DNA from: JAAFIP01 sp963775085
GTDB taxonomy: Bacteria; Pseudomonadota; Gammaproteobacteria; Burkholderiales; Burkholderiaceae_C
Assembly (NCBI GenBank): GCA_963775085.1
Contig: CAVZHO010000002.1
Location: 806,001 to 870,000, forward strand
DNA length: 64,000 bases
Reading direction: 5' to 3'
The position numbers were made by a program, and so were the translations under genes. Within the stretch, counting starts at the first letter, position 1, and each line of letters begins with the position of its first letter. The notes under the pieces were generated by a model. The model did not search any database. It saw only the letters and a list, made by a program, of their open reading frames with translations, and was not told the DNA's origin. Below are positions 8,744 through 17,966 of the stretch, one piece after another.

Positions 8744-9675
8744 TAGAAATAACCTTCCTTCTTGCGCTTCTCCATAGACGCTTCCGAAGTTTTGTCGTCC
8801 ATGCGGGTGGCGCCACGTTCACTCACGTCAACCGTGAGTGTTTCAATGACGACATCTGCTGCCGTAGCGGCCAGGCTTTCCACCGGGCAGGTGCAGGTGA
8901 TGTCGCCGACGGTGCGAAAGCGCACGTCTTTGGTGACCACGGTCTCAAAATCGCGCGGTGGCGTGAGGGGCGTGACGGGCACCAGCAGGCCTTTGCGTTC
9001 GACCACCTGGCGGCGGTGGGTGTAGTAGATGGAGGGCAGGGCGATGGCTTCGCGCGCGATGTACTGCCAGACATCCAACTCGGTCCAGTTGCTGATGGGG
9101 AACACGCGGAAGTGCTCGCCCTGCTGCAAGCGGGTGTTAAAGGCGGTCCACAGCTCGGGGCGTTGGCTTTTGGGTTGCCATTGGCCAAAGCTGTCGCGGT
9201 GGCTGAAGATGCGCTCCTTGGCGCGGGCCTTTTCTTCGTCGCGGCGGGCACCGCCGATCAGCGCGTCAAACTGGAACTCTTCAATGGCTTCGAGCAGCGT
9301 CACGCTCTGGTGCACGTTGCGCGACTCGCCCTCGTGTGCCAGGCGCACGGTGCCGCGTTTCATCGAGTCTTCCACACTGCGCACGATGAGTTTGGCTTGC
9401 AGCTCGGCGGCGCGCGAGTCGCGGAAATCGGTCACCTCGCTGAAGTTGTGGCCGGTGTCGATCATCAACAATGGGTACGGGATGCGGCCCACACCAAAAG
9501 CTTTCTCGGCGCACTTGAGCATGACCAGCGAGTCTTTTCCGCCCGAGAACAGTAGCGTGGGGCGCTCAAATGCGGCGGCAACTTCGCGCAGGATGAAGAT
9601 GGTTTCTTCTTCCAGCGCGTCGAGGTGGTGGTTATTCAGGGCTTGCAGCAATTGGGGCTCGGTTCTGGCGTTCAT
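8743..9675 (-). CDS. cysD: sulfate adenylyltransferase subunit 2
   Basis: 310 residues from the ATG at 9675. The PP-loop SGGKDSLVML for ATP binding is near residue 45, followed by LLMIDTGHNFSEV and the family-typical C-terminus (RMDDKTSEASMEKRKKEGYF). With CysN it makes adenylyl sulfate from sulfate and ATP. It is separated from cysH by an AT-rich repeat of about 125 bases, so the operon may be read through this element or have a second promoter there. Confidence 0.93.
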   Translation of the reverse strand: MNARTEPQLLQALNNHHLDALEEETIFILREVAAAFERPTLLFSGGKDSLVMLKCAEKAFGVGRIPYPLLMIDTGHNFSEVTDFRDSRAAELQAKLIVRSVEDSMKRGTVRLAHEGESRNVHQSVTLLEAIEEFQFDALIGGARRDEEKARAKERIFSHRDSFGQWQPKSQRPELWTAFNTRLQQGEHFRVFPISNWTELDVWQYIAREAIALPSIYYTHRRQVVERKGLLVPVTPLTPPRDFETVVTKDVRFRTVGDITCTCPVESLAATAADVVIETLTVDVSERGATRMDDKTSEASMEKRKKEGYF

Positions 9676-9697
9676 AATGTGTGTGTTCAATAACAAC

Positions 9698-9822
9698 GGT
9701 GGGATTTATCGCAAAAAACGCAAAATGAAAACCTAAAAAACGCAAAAAATTTTATTGAAAATTGGGTTTAAATTTTTAGCGATTTTTGCGAATTTTTTTT
9801 GCGTTTTTAGCGTTACCTAAAC
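9698..9822. repeat. AT-rich repeat between cysH and cysD
   Basis: Begins GGGATTTATCGCAAAAA and ends TTTTTAGCGTTACCTAA. The copy at 47483-47611 has the same two ends in the opposite orientation. The stop codon of cysH (9817-9819) falls inside its end. Confidence 0.7.
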
Positions 9823-10572
9823 CTCGACCACCACAGGTATATCCCGCAGCGAAGACGATGCAGCGGCCACATGCAAGCCGCACTCCTTGGCAGATTCCTG
9901 CTCCCACCACCAGCGACCCGAGCGGATGTCTTCGCCCAAAGTCACTGCCCGTGTACATGGCGCGCAGCCGATGCTGGGGTAGAACTGGTCGTGCAGCGCG
10001 TTGTAGGGCACATGGTGGGTGGCGATGTAGTGCCACACGTCGCCGTTGGTCCAGTCCACCAGGGGGTTGATTTTTGCGCGCGACTCGTGCTGCTCGATGG
10101 CCAGCACCTCCGCGCGCGCGTTGGACTGCTCGCGGCGCAGGCCGGTGATCCAGGCTTTTTTGCCTTTCAGGGCCATGTCCAGCGGCACCATTTTGCGGAT
10201 GTCGCAGCATTGCTTGCGCAGCGTAATGCTTTGGTACATCGCCTCGGGGCCGTGGATGGTTTCAAAGGCGTTGGCCTTGGCGGCATCGGGCTCGTAGACA
10301 CGCACGATGCGGTCAATGCCATAGGTGGTTTGCACAGTAGCCAGTAGAGCCAGGGTCTCGGTGTGCAGCTTGCCGGTTTGCAGGATGAAGACTTCGCTGC
10401 CCAGCTTTAAGGTGTGCAGCAAATGGGTAATCACCATGTCTTCCGCGCCCAGGCTGGAGGCTTGGGTGATGGGCTGGTACAGCGCGCAGGCGGTGCGCAG
10501 CAGCTCTTGGGTTTGGGCCAATTTGCTGCCGAACTGGGCAGGCGGCTTGGCGTACAGGCTGACAGCGCTCAT
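9817..10572 (-). CDS. cysH: adenylyl-sulfate (APS) reductase
   Basis: 251 residues. The [4Fe-4S] cysteines of APS-type reductases are present (KQCCDIRK and IGCAPCTRA), with the catalytic ECGLH near the C-terminus. This distinguishes it from the cluster-free PAPS reductase of enterobacteria and explains why no CysC is needed. It reduces APS to sulfite. The start overlaps the DUF934 gene by four bases (ATGA). Confidence 0.93.
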   Translation of the reverse strand: MSAVSLYAKPPAQFGSKLAQTQELLRTACALYQPITQASSLGAEDMVITHLLHTLKLGSEVFILQTGKLHTETLALLATVQTTYGIDRIVRVYEPDAAKANAFETIHGPEAMYQSITLRKQCCDIRKMVPLDMALKGKKAWITGLRREQSNARAEVLAIEQHESRAKINPLVDWTNGDVWHYIATHHVPYNALHDQFYPSIGCAPCTRAVTLGEDIRSGRWWWEQESAKECGLHVAAASSSLRDIPVVVEV

Positions 10573-10988
10573 GCGCTTACCCCCTGCGTGCTCGGGGTAG
10601 CCGCGAACTTGGGTGTTGGTTGGGCCGCATCACCCTGGTAGAAGCCTGCAAATTGCGCCAGCAGTTTTTTGCCGTGCTCGGCATCTTGGTCATCGCGCAG
10701 TACCGCGCTGCTAAAGCCGCTGCGCTGCATTTGCACCAGCTGGTCGATCAATACATCGCCCGTGGCGCGGATGTCGCCCTGGTACCCGTGGCGGCGGCGC
10801 AGTTGCACGGCTTGGCTGAACGCCCGACCGTCCGAAAACTTGGGGAAGTGCAGCTCCACGGCCTGGGTTGTGGCGAGTTGCTCGTGCAGACTGGCGACAT
10901 CGATATCATTGCCGATTTGCAGGGTATTTACTGGCATAGTCCTTGTACCCTGGACGTAAGCAGCTATCAAAGTAATAGTGTTTGGCAT
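10569..10988 (-). CDS. DUF934 family protein of the sulfite reduction operon
   Basis: 139 residues from the ATG at 10988, 13 bases after the cysI stop, with GGGAAAC upstream. The conserved core is VELHFPKFSDGRAFSQAVQLRRR and IRATGDVLIDQL, typical of DUF934 (COG3749), which regularly sits between cysI and cysH in proteobacteria. Its role is unproven; an accessory function in sulfite reduction is the usual suggestion. Residues 7-18 (LIAAYVQGTRTM) are encoded by a copy of the TGCTTACG repeat, replacing the normal N-terminus. An alternative start at 10937 would exclude it. Confidence 0.85.
   Translation of the reverse strand: MPNTITLIAAYVQGTRTMPVNTLQIGNDIDVASLHEQLATTQAVELHFPKFSDGRAFSQAVQLRRRHGYQGDIRATGDVLIDQLVQMQRSGFSSAVLRDDQDAEHGKKLLAQFAGFYQGDAAQPTPKFAATPSTQGVSA
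10925..10979 (-). repeat. TGCTTACG-family repeat inside the DUF934 gene
   Basis: Carries GTCC-N9-GGAC and the reverse complement of TAGCTGCTTACG. It is open in the reading frame of the gene and codes IAAYVQGTRT. Confidence 0.8.
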
Positions 10989-11001
10989 GGTGATGTTTCC
11001 C

Positions 11002-12825
11002 TTAGGCTGCGTGCGCGTCAACAAAGCGGGCACTGTTAGCCGCTGCCTTGAACGGCTCGATACCGACGCGGCGCAGCGTGTCGATAAAGGTTTCGTGTGG
11101 GCTGTTGGGTTTACCGTTGTCCCGTGCAATGCGCAGGTTTTTGTACTCGGTCAGCACCGCGTCAATCACTTCCACCACCTCGGCGGCACTGAAGGATGGG
11201 CCCACCACTTTGCCCGCCACGGGCGCGCCGCTGAGCTTGGAGCCGTCCGAGCCGCCCAGCGTGATCTGGTACCACTCCTTGCCGTCTTTGTCCACGCCCA
11301 AGATGCCGATGTGGCCGCTGTGGTGGTGGCCGCAGGAGTTGATGCAGCCGCTCATGTGCAGGTCAATCTCACCCAGGTCGTCCAGCTCGTCCAGGTCCTG
11401 GTAGCGCGCGGTAATCGCCTCGGCAACGGGTAAGCTGCGGGCATTGGCCAGGGCGCAAAAGTCGCCGCCGGGGCAGGCGATCATGTCGCTGAGCAAATGG
11501 ATGTTGGGCTTGGCAAAGCCTGCTTTGCGCGCGGCCTGCCACAGCGCGGGCAACTGGTCGCAGTGCACCCAGGGCAGCAGCAGGTTTTGGTCATGCGTAA
11601 CGCGGGCCTCGCCTTCACTAAAGCGTTCGGCCAAGTCAGCCGCTTGCTGCAGTTGCTCGGCGGTTGCATCGCCGGGGGCGTAGCCCAGGCGTTTGAATGA
11701 CAGCGTGACGGCGCGCAGGTTGGGGTTGGCATGCGCGGTAACGTTGCGGGTGATCCAGCGGGTGAACTCCACGTCGTCGTCTGCAGCCGCTTTGAGCACA
11801 TTGCTCACTTTGATTGCTACTTTATCCATAGCTGGTTGCGCACATACCGTATGGGATGGCGGCACAAACGATGCCGAAACCCGGTCCAGCTCGGCCTGGG
11901 TAATGGTGTGCGGCGCACCGTCTTCCTGCAGGATGCGGGTAAACTCGGCTTCCACGTCGTCAATGTACTTTTGGCCTTCGGCCTTGACCAAAATCTTGAT
12001 GCGCGCCTTGTAGATATTGTCGCGGCGGCCATACAGGTTGTAGACGCGGATGATGGCCTCGGAGTAGTTCAGGATCTGGTTCCAGGGCAAAAACTCACGC
12101 ACCACCGTGCCGACGATCGGCGTGCGGCCCATGCCGCCACCGACCAGCACTTTAAAGCCCAAATCCCCTTCGCTATTGCGAATGAGATGCAGGCCGACAT
12201 CGTGCCAGGCCGTGGCGGCGCGGTCCTCCTTGGCTCCGGTAACCGCAAACTTGAACTTGCGTGGCAAGAAGGCAAACTCGGGGTGCAGGGTGCTCCACTG
12301 GCGCAAAATTTCGCAAAACGGGCGCGGGTCGGCAATCTCGTCGGGCGCAATACCCGCCAGCTCGTCACTGGTGATGTTGCGGATGCAGTTGCCGCTGGTC
12401 TGGATGCCGTGCATGTTGACGCTGGCCAGCAGGTCCATCACGTCGGCAGACTTGTCCAGTGGAATCCAGTTGAACTGCACGTTTTGGCGGGTGGTGAAGT
12501 GGCCGTAGCCCTTGATAAGTTCAACCCCTTTACCGCCCAGCTTGGCTTGGCCATCGACGGCGGCTTTGAAGACTTCGTTAGAAGGCTGGTCGTACTCCGC
12601 TGCAATTTTGGCCAATACCCGCAGCTGCGCGGCGGACAGCTCGCCATAGGGAACGGCCACGCGCAGCATGGGCGCGTAACGCTGCACATACCAGCCGTTT
12701 TGCAGGCGCAACGGGCGGAACTCGTCGTCGGGCAGCTTGCCAGCCAGGTGGCGCTCCAGTTGGTCGCGGTACTGCGCGGCGCGTTGGTGGACGAAGGTTT
12801 TGTCGAAGTCGGTGTATTGGTACAT
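11002..12825 (-). CDS. cysI: sulfite reductase hemoprotein (siroheme, 4Fe-4S)
   Basis: 607 residues with the two-fold repeated nitrite/sulfite reductase layout. The siroheme-cluster cysteines appear as CPGGDFC (Cx5C) and CINSC (Cx3C) in the C-terminal half, and residues such as QNVQFNWIPL belong to the N-terminal half. It reduces sulfite to sulfide for cysteine synthesis. No CysJ flavoprotein is present, so a ferredoxin is the probable donor. The segment TVCAQPAMDKVAI near residue 335 matches a degenerate TGCTTACG repeat and lies in the join between the two halves. Confidence 0.9.
   Translation of the reverse strand: MYQYTDFDKTFVHQRAAQYRDQLERHLAGKLPDDEFRPLRLQNGWYVQRYAPMLRVAVPYGELSAAQLRVLAKIAAEYDQPSNEVFKAAVDGQAKLGGKGVELIKGYGHFTTRQNVQFNWIPLDKSADVMDLLASVNMHGIQTSGNCIRNITSDELAGIAPDEIADPRPFCEILRQWSTLHPEFAFLPRKFKFAVTGAKEDRAATAWHDVGLHLIRNSEGDLGFKVLVGGGMGRTPIVGTVVREFLPWNQILNYSEAIIRVYNLYGRRDNIYKARIKILVKAEGQKYIDDVEAEFTRILQEDGAPHTITQAELDRVSASFVPPSHTVCAQPAMDKVAIKVSNVLKAAADDDVEFTRWITRNVTAHANPNLRAVTLSFKRLGYAPGDATAEQLQQAADLAERFSEGEARVTHDQNLLLPWVHCDQLPALWQAARKAGFAKPNIHLLSDMIACPGGDFCALANARSLPVAEAITARYQDLDELDDLGEIDLHMSGCINSCGHHHSGHIGILGVDKDGKEWYQITLGGSDGSKLSGAPVAGKVVGPSFSAAEVVEVIDAVLTEYKNLRIARDNGKPNSPHETFIDTLRRVGIEPFKAAANSARFVDAHAA
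11812..11856 (+). repeat. degenerate TGCTTACG-family repeat inside cysI
   Basis: TTGCTAC then ATAGCTGGTTGCGC resembles the consensus. In the gene's frame it codes QPAMDKVA, in register with QAAIKTVA coded by the metG copy. Confidence 0.5.
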
Positions 12826-12837
12826 AAATATCGGTTT

Positions 12838-13629
12838 TTAGATTGCTATCAACTTGAGGCCCGCATATGCCAGCAAAAAGGACAGTAAAGAACGCAGCGC
12901 CCGCTCGGGCACCTTGGCGCTACAGTGGGTACCCAGCCAAATGCCCGGCAGCGAGCCCGCCAGCAGCTTGGCCAGCAGGGTCCAGTCCACCGAGCCAATA
13001 GACGCATGGCCCAAGCCCGCAACCAAGGTCAACGGCACGGCATAGGCCAAATCTGCCGCCACAATGCGCGGCAATGGCAGGGCAGGGTAGAGCAGCATCA
13101 GTACGGTGACACCAATCGCGCCCGCGCCCACTGAGGTAATGGACACCAGCGCACCAATCAGCGCGCCAAACAACACGGGCAGCGTCCAATGGCGCGGCGT
13201 AGTAGCCTGGGCCAGTTGATCAATAGTCAGGTTACGCGGGCTGGCTTTGCCTTTGATGGCTTTGTACAGCGTGGCCAGGGCGGTGAGCAAGAGCGCAAAG
13301 CCCAGCGTGGTGGTCATGAGTTTTTGCACGGCGGGGTCGGTCGTGCCCATACGGTGCAGCAAGTAGATAGAAGCGAGCGCCGCAGGAATAGAGCCCGCGC
13401 ACAGCAGGCCCACAATGCGCCAGTCCACCGCTTTGCTGCGCGCCAGGTTGATGGTGCCACCCAACTTGGTAAAGGCGGCAAACAGCAGGTCGGTGCCAAT
13501 GGCCAGGTAGGGTTTGATGCCAAAGCCAAAGATGAGGATGGGTGTCATCAGCGAGCCGCCGCCCACCCCCGTCAGGCCCACGGTCAGCCCCACTAAAAAC
13601 CCCGCAAATATAAATGCCACATCTGTCAT
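12838..13629 (-). CDS. TauE/SafE family sulfite exporter-like membrane protein
   Basis: 263 residues, strongly hydrophobic, with the duplicated TauE/SafE pattern: FAGFLVGLTVGLTGVGGGSLMTPIL at the N-terminus and GALIGALVSITSVGAGAIGV in the second half. Proteins of this family move sulfite, sulfonates or other anions. As the first gene of the sulfur operon, 12 bases before cysI, it probably exports excess sulfite or imports a sulfur source. Confidence 0.88.
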   Translation of the reverse strand: MTDVAFIFAGFLVGLTVGLTGVGGGSLMTPILIFGFGIKPYLAIGTDLLFAAFTKLGGTINLARSKAVDWRIVGLLCAGSIPAALASIYLLHRMGTTDPAVQKLMTTTLGFALLLTALATLYKAIKGKASPRNLTIDQLAQATTPRHWTLPVLFGALIGALVSITSVGAGAIGVTVLMLLYPALPLPRIVAADLAYAVPLTLVAGLGHASIGSVDWTLLAKLLAGSLPGIWLGTHCSAKVPERALRSLLSFLLAYAGLKLIAI

Positions 13630-13682
13630 GCCTGTGACTGTAGGCGACCGCTATATAAATCCAAACTACTTTTTTGTTGGTG

Positions 13683-13698
13683 GCTTATGCGCATAAGC
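13683..13698. promoter_or_regulatory. palindrome in the promoter region of the sulfur operon
   Basis: Perfect 16-base palindrome GCTTATGCGCATAAGC, followed on the operon strand by AT-rich sequence with TTATATAG. A LysR-type regulator of the CysB/Cbl group is the natural candidate, but no gene for one is in the window. Confidence 0.4.
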
Positions 13699-13736
13699 AT
13701 ATGCGCCAGGGTTTATGCGGGTTGGCACAGACTGAC

Positions 13737-14645
13737 TCAAGCCGCCTGCGTAAACGCCAGCCGCACATAGATCGGCGCGTAGACTTCGGCCTGGGTGATG
13801 TCGATCAGGGTTTCTTTGGCCAGCTCTAGCAGGGCGATGAAGGTGACCACCAGCACGGGCATGCCTTTGGCCGGGTCAAACAGCTCTTCAAACTCGACGA
13901 ACTTGCGGCCTTGCAGGCGCTTGAGCACGATGCTCATGTGCTCGCGCACAGACAGCTCTTCACGGGTGATCTTGTGATGCTGGATCAGCTTGGCGCGCTT
14001 CATAATGTCGCGCCAGGCCTCCTGCAAATCCACCACATGCACATCAGGAAAGCGGGTTTGCAGGGACTGCTCGATGATCACCTGGGCGCGCAGGTAGTCG
14101 CGGCCAAACACGGGCAGGGCGTCCAGCCGCTGCGAGGCCAGCTTCATCTGCTCGTATTCGAGCAGGCGGCGCACCAGCTCGGCGCGCGGGTCCTCGGGCT
14201 CTTTGCCGTCTTGGGTTTTCTTCGGGGGCAGCAGCATGCGCGATTTGATCTCGATCAGCATGGCCGCCATCAGCAGGTATTCGGCCGCCAGCTCGAGGTT
14301 TTTCACCCGAATCTCGTCCACATAGCTCAGGTACTGGCGCGTCACCCCGGCCATGGGAATGTCCAGAATATTGAAGTTTTGCTTGCGGATCAGGTACAGC
14401 AGCAGGTCCAGCGGGCCCTCAAAGGCTTCCAAAAACACCTCCAGAGCGTCCGGCGGAATGTACAGATCCGTCGGCATGGCAAACAAAGGCTCGCCGTACA
14501 GCCGCGCTAACGCTACCTGATCTACCACTGCTGGCAACCCCGCTATGTAATCCAGGGCTGCATCGCCCAGGCTCCCCGCGAGCGGGGGCGGCAGCACCAT
14601 GCCAGAGTCTGGCACGGCGCTGCTATGGGGCAGGGTGTCGATCAT
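13737..14645 (-). CDS. scpA: segregation and condensation protein A
   Basis: 302 residues from the ATG at 14645. The core begins FEGPLDLLLYLIRKQNFNILDIPM, the signature of the kleisin ScpA, and AAEYLLMAAMLIEIKSRMLLPP follows. It bridges SMC dimers in chromosome condensation together with ScpB, which is not in this window. A TTG upstream at 14678, inside the neighbouring repeat, would lengthen the protein but is less likely. The N-terminal 45 residues before the core are poorly conserved, so the start is uncertain. Confidence 0.88.
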   Translation of the reverse strand: MIDTLPHSSAVPDSGMVLPPPLAGSLGDAALDYIAGLPAVVDQVALARLYGEPLFAMPTDLYIPPDALEVFLEAFEGPLDLLLYLIRKQNFNILDIPMAGVTRQYLSYVDEIRVKNLELAAEYLLMAAMLIEIKSRMLLPPKKTQDGKEPEDPRAELVRRLLEYEQMKLASQRLDALPVFGRDYLRAQVIIEQSLQTRFPDVHVVDLQEAWRDIMKRAKLIQHHKITREELSVREHMSIVLKRLQGRKFVEFEELFDPAKGMPVLVVTFIALLELAKETLIDITQAEVYAPIYVRLAFTQAA

Positions 14646-14675
14646 GTAAGGGGTGTAAGGAGTTGAATGCAATAT

Positions 14676-14737
14676 CAATTGCTATATAAATAATAGCTGC
14701 TTACGTCCGGTTGATGCGGACTACAGGCATATTTGAC
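14676..14737 (+). repeat. TGCTTACG-family repeat between DUF3460 gene and scpA
   Basis: Complete copy with GTCC-N9-GGAC stem. It separates two co-directional genes. Confidence 0.85.
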
Positions 14738-14743
14738 ACTTTA

Positions 14744-14974
14744 TTACTTGGGTAGGGAGCCGTACACATAGGCCTGCTGCGCCACGCGGGCCTCCTGGCT
14801 GTCAGCCAAGGCTGTGCGGTCGACGTTCTTGTCCCACAGCAGGGCGCGGCCCGCACGCTGCTCGGCCTCAAGGGTCGGGCGATTGCGTTTAAGATCGGTA
14901 ATGAAGTTGCTGGTATCCGAGACGTAAGCCGGGCGGTAAAAAATGCGACTGATCGCGTTGAGCAAAGCGGACAT
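14744..14974 (-). CDS. DUF3460 family protein
   Basis: 76 residues: RPAYVSDTSNFITDLKRNRPTLE is the conserved block of DUF3460, a small beta-proteobacterial protein of unknown function. It commonly precedes scpA, as here. No signal peptide or membrane segment. Confidence 0.8.
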   Translation of the reverse strand: MSALLNAISRIFYRPAYVSDTSNFITDLKRNRPTLEAEQRAGRALLWDKNVDRTALADSQEARVAQQAYVYGSLPK

Positions 14975-15058
14975 GGTAGATACGAGTTGTGATGGGGAAA
15001 CGATGATTTTAACGGGCAGAACAGGGTGGTTTTGCCCATACTACAGAAAGGCTGACAA

Positions 15059-15574
15059 ATGGGTTCTTTTAACGCAAAAAAATGGCTCGGTACGGGCATC
15101 TTGGCTGCCTTGCTGGTGCTCGCGGGTTGCGATAACCAGGCGATTGTGGACTTGGAGCCAGGCAACGCCACCGAAGCCGATGTGCGCGTCAAATTTGGCG
15201 AGCCCGAGAAAATCTGGGACGGTGATGGCGGCGTGCGCATTTTTGAATACAACCGCCAGCCTGCGGGCCACCGCAACTACATGATCCACATCGGCACGGA
15301 TGGCAAACTGATTGCCATTCGCCAGGTGCTCACACCCACCAACTTTGCCAAGGTGCTGCCTGGCACGTCCATGGAAGACATCCGCCGCCTATTGGGCAAA
15401 CCCGCCAAGGTGGTGCCTTATGAGCTCAAGCGTGAAACCTATTACAGCTGGCGTTATTTGGCAGATCAAGGCAATACCTCAATGGTTTTCAGCGCCGTGA
15501 TGGGGCCCGATATGCGGGTGCTGCGCACAGAGACGATGGTGGATCCCGAGGTGCCGGGTAACGGTGCGCGTTGA
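15059..15574 (+). CDS. lipoprotein of the BamE/SmpA type
   Basis: 171 residues with a lipoprotein signal peptide ending in LAGC (Cys25). The mature part has two related segments (EADVRVKFGEPEKIWDGDGG and MEDIRRLLGKPAKVV), the repeat pattern of the BamE/OmlA fold. It would sit in the outer membrane, perhaps assisting beta-barrel assembly or its surveillance. It is transcribed alone, divergent from the DUF3460 gene. Confidence 0.7.
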   Translation: MGSFNAKKWLGTGILAALLVLAGCDNQAIVDLEPGNATEADVRVKFGEPEKIWDGDGGVRIFEYNRQPAGHRNYMIHIGTDGKLIAIRQVLTPTNFAKVLPGTSMEDIRRLLGKPAKVVPYELKRETYYSWRYLADQGNTSMVFSAVMGPDMRVLRTETMVDPEVPGNGAR

Positions 15575-15676
15575 AGCGGAAAGAAATTACATTTGTCAGT
15601 GATAAATACACGCTTTTTAAAGTATATCCCTGCCTACAATCTTGGCAAATCATCCCATTTTCCCTAAAGGTTGCCT

Positions 15677-17406
15677 ATGCGCAGTTTTCCCACTTTAAAC
15701 CGCATAGCGGTGCTTGGCCTGATTTTGGTGGTGCTGCAAGCCTGTGGCGGCGGTGGCGGTGGTTCTGATGTCCCGCGCGGAACAGGCACAGGTACGGAAC
15801 AGGCACAGGCACAGGTACAGGTACAGGTCCAAGTACGGTGACTGTCTCGGGTACGGCTACCTATGCTTCAGTGCCTAATAACCCCACCACGGGTGCATTG
15901 AACTATGCGGCCACCGTCAATAAGCCCATCCGTGGTGCTACCGTGGAGGCCTATAGCGGTGCAGGCACACTGCTATCTGCCAGCACATTGAGCGAGCAGG
16001 GCACCTACTCATTTAGCCTGCCGAGCAATACCAGCTTATTTCTTTCGCATCCGTGCCGAGCTGCTCAAATCCGTCGGTGCAACCCAATGGAGCGTTAAGC
16101 TCAAAGACAACACCTCAGTGGGAGAACCCATCTGGGCGGTGGATACTGCAAACGGCACGACTGGCACCACAGATGTCGCGCGTCCGATCAACGCGCCTTC
16201 TGGCTGGAATGCAACGACGCATGGCATAACAATATCGAAGTCGACCCGGCCGGCAGCGCCATTTGCCATTTTGGATACCATTTATTCCAGTATGAACGTG
16301 GTGATGGCCGCTCAGCCTGCCGTTATCTTTCCCCCATTGGACGTGTATTGGAGCCCCCTGAATTCCACAGTGAGTGGTAACACCACCACGGGTGATATTG
16401 GAACTTCTTTCTTTCGTTCCCAAGGCCTCTGGTCGGGCCGCAGCACCGTTCCATCTATCATCCTGGGCGCGCAGGACGATGACACTGACGAATACGACCC
16501 CTCGGTCATTGCCCACGAATATGGCCACTACCTGCAAAGCGCATTTTCATCCTCGGGTCACTCAGCGGGGGGCCGCATGGACCGAACGATAAACTGGATA
16601 TGACGGTGGCATTTTCTGAGGGTTGGGGCAACGCCTGGTCCAGCATCGCCCGTAGCAATCCCATTTATGCGGACAGTTTTGGTACAGGCCAGGGCTGTTT
16701 GGGTTTATCTGTTCGCATAGCATCACTGTTACGCCTACTTTGATGGGTTGGTTCAGCGAAAGGCTATTGAATATGGCCTGTACAATTTTTACCAAGAAGC
16801 GGGTTTTGCACCTATCTGGGCAAGCGCTTACCGGCCCCATGAAAAACACCCAAAGTGCCTTGGCTACCGTATTCAGCTTTGCTACTGCCGTGCGCGAGCT
16901 GGCAATGCGGTGGTCACTAGGGCACTCAATACGATGCTGGCATCGATCAGCATGGCTACCTCTGCTGACCAGTGGGGTACTGGTGAAACCAATGCGGGAG
17001 GTAGCGGCGGGTAGCCTGCCGGTCTATAACGCCTTGCCTATCAATACAGCTGTTCCGGTTTGTCTGACCAATGCAAACGTCTCAACGACAGAGCGTTCCG
17101 CCGGAGGCGCTGCCTAACAAGCTGGGTGCCCTGAAGTATTACCGCGCTACCCTCAGCCCCGCGCAGGCAGGTTTGCATACCATTACAGTGAATTATCCTA
17201 CGGGTCGTGATATTGATTTCGATGTCTTTCAAAACCGCAGTCAAGATCCGAACGCGGTGCAAGGCATTACCCAGAATCCGGCCGACCCAGATGTCAGAAG
17301 TGGCCAAACAGGTCAATCTCACAGCCGGCGAAGTCATTATCCGTGTGGGTGATGACAACCAGATCGGCCCCTTCCCGGCCAATGCGCCACCATCACCATC
17401 AACTAA
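15677..17406 (+). pseudogene. broken gene for a secreted zinc-protease-like lipoprotein
   Basis: The start codes a lipoprotein signal (ending LQACGGGGGGS), then a GGYACA hexanucleotide tract where the frame first changes. Recognisable protein continues in alternating frames: VTVSGTATYASV and EAYSGAGTLLSAST from about 15.84 kb, then EYDPSVIAHEYGHYLQSAF (HExxH zinc motif) to 16.6 kb, then DMTVAFSEGWGNAWSSIA with the likely third ligand region, then IEYGLYNFYQEAG, and finally LTAGEVIIRVGDDNQIGPFPA. At least six frame changes but few in-frame stops are needed. The gene is either recently inactivated or hit by sequencing errors; a thrS indel in the same assembly supports the latter. Confidence 0.7.
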
Positions 17407-17433
17407 ATCATCCATGAGAAAGAAAGACGCCGC

Positions 17434-17958
17434 ATGAAAACACTTTCAAAAACATGTTTGACTGTGCTGTGTGCTTAGTGCAGCGGCTTACGCCTTGGCC
17501 GATACCGCACTGCCAGCGATTCTCTCGGCGCGAAGTAAGCGCGGGCGAGCCTGGCAAAAATGTTTTATACCCGTAAAGGCCTCAAAGTCCAATGGCTCGG
17601 GCGTGGGTATGGCCTATTTCATCGAGGGTACGCCGCGGTGGGCAGCCCTTTGGCGATCCGTTTGCAGATCTCCAGCAGCAGCGATGCGCAGATTGTCTTT
17701 CGCTCGCGGGAAGGACTGTCTTTGATCACCCCCGAGGTGATTGATGTCCCAGCGGGCAATAGCGCCGAGCACACGGTTACTTTGGTGCCTGAAGCCGAGG
17801 GGCGTTATTTCCTCAATGTGTTTTCTATCGCCAATGGACGCCCCAGCGCATCTGCGATTGCGGTGCAAGTGGGTACCAAGGCACAGCAACTCAAACCCGC
17901 TGGAAGAGTGATGGAATCACCCTCTGGCGAACGGGTAATCTCTGTGCCTGTGCAATAG
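17434..17958 (+). pseudogene. broken gene for a small exported protein next to the protease-like gene
   Basis: Starts MKTLSKTCLTVLCA, a signal peptide cut by a stop, while the next frame continues LSAAAYALADTALPA. From about 17.56 kb one frame runs to the end, with LAIRLQISSSSDAQIVFRSREGLSLITPEVIDVPAGNSAEHTVTLVPEAEGRYFLNVF read in pieces, resembling an immunoglobulin-like beta domain. The function is unknown. It begins 28 bases after the broken protease-like gene, so the two probably formed one exported system. Confidence 0.6.
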
Positions 17959-17966
17959 ACGCAGTT

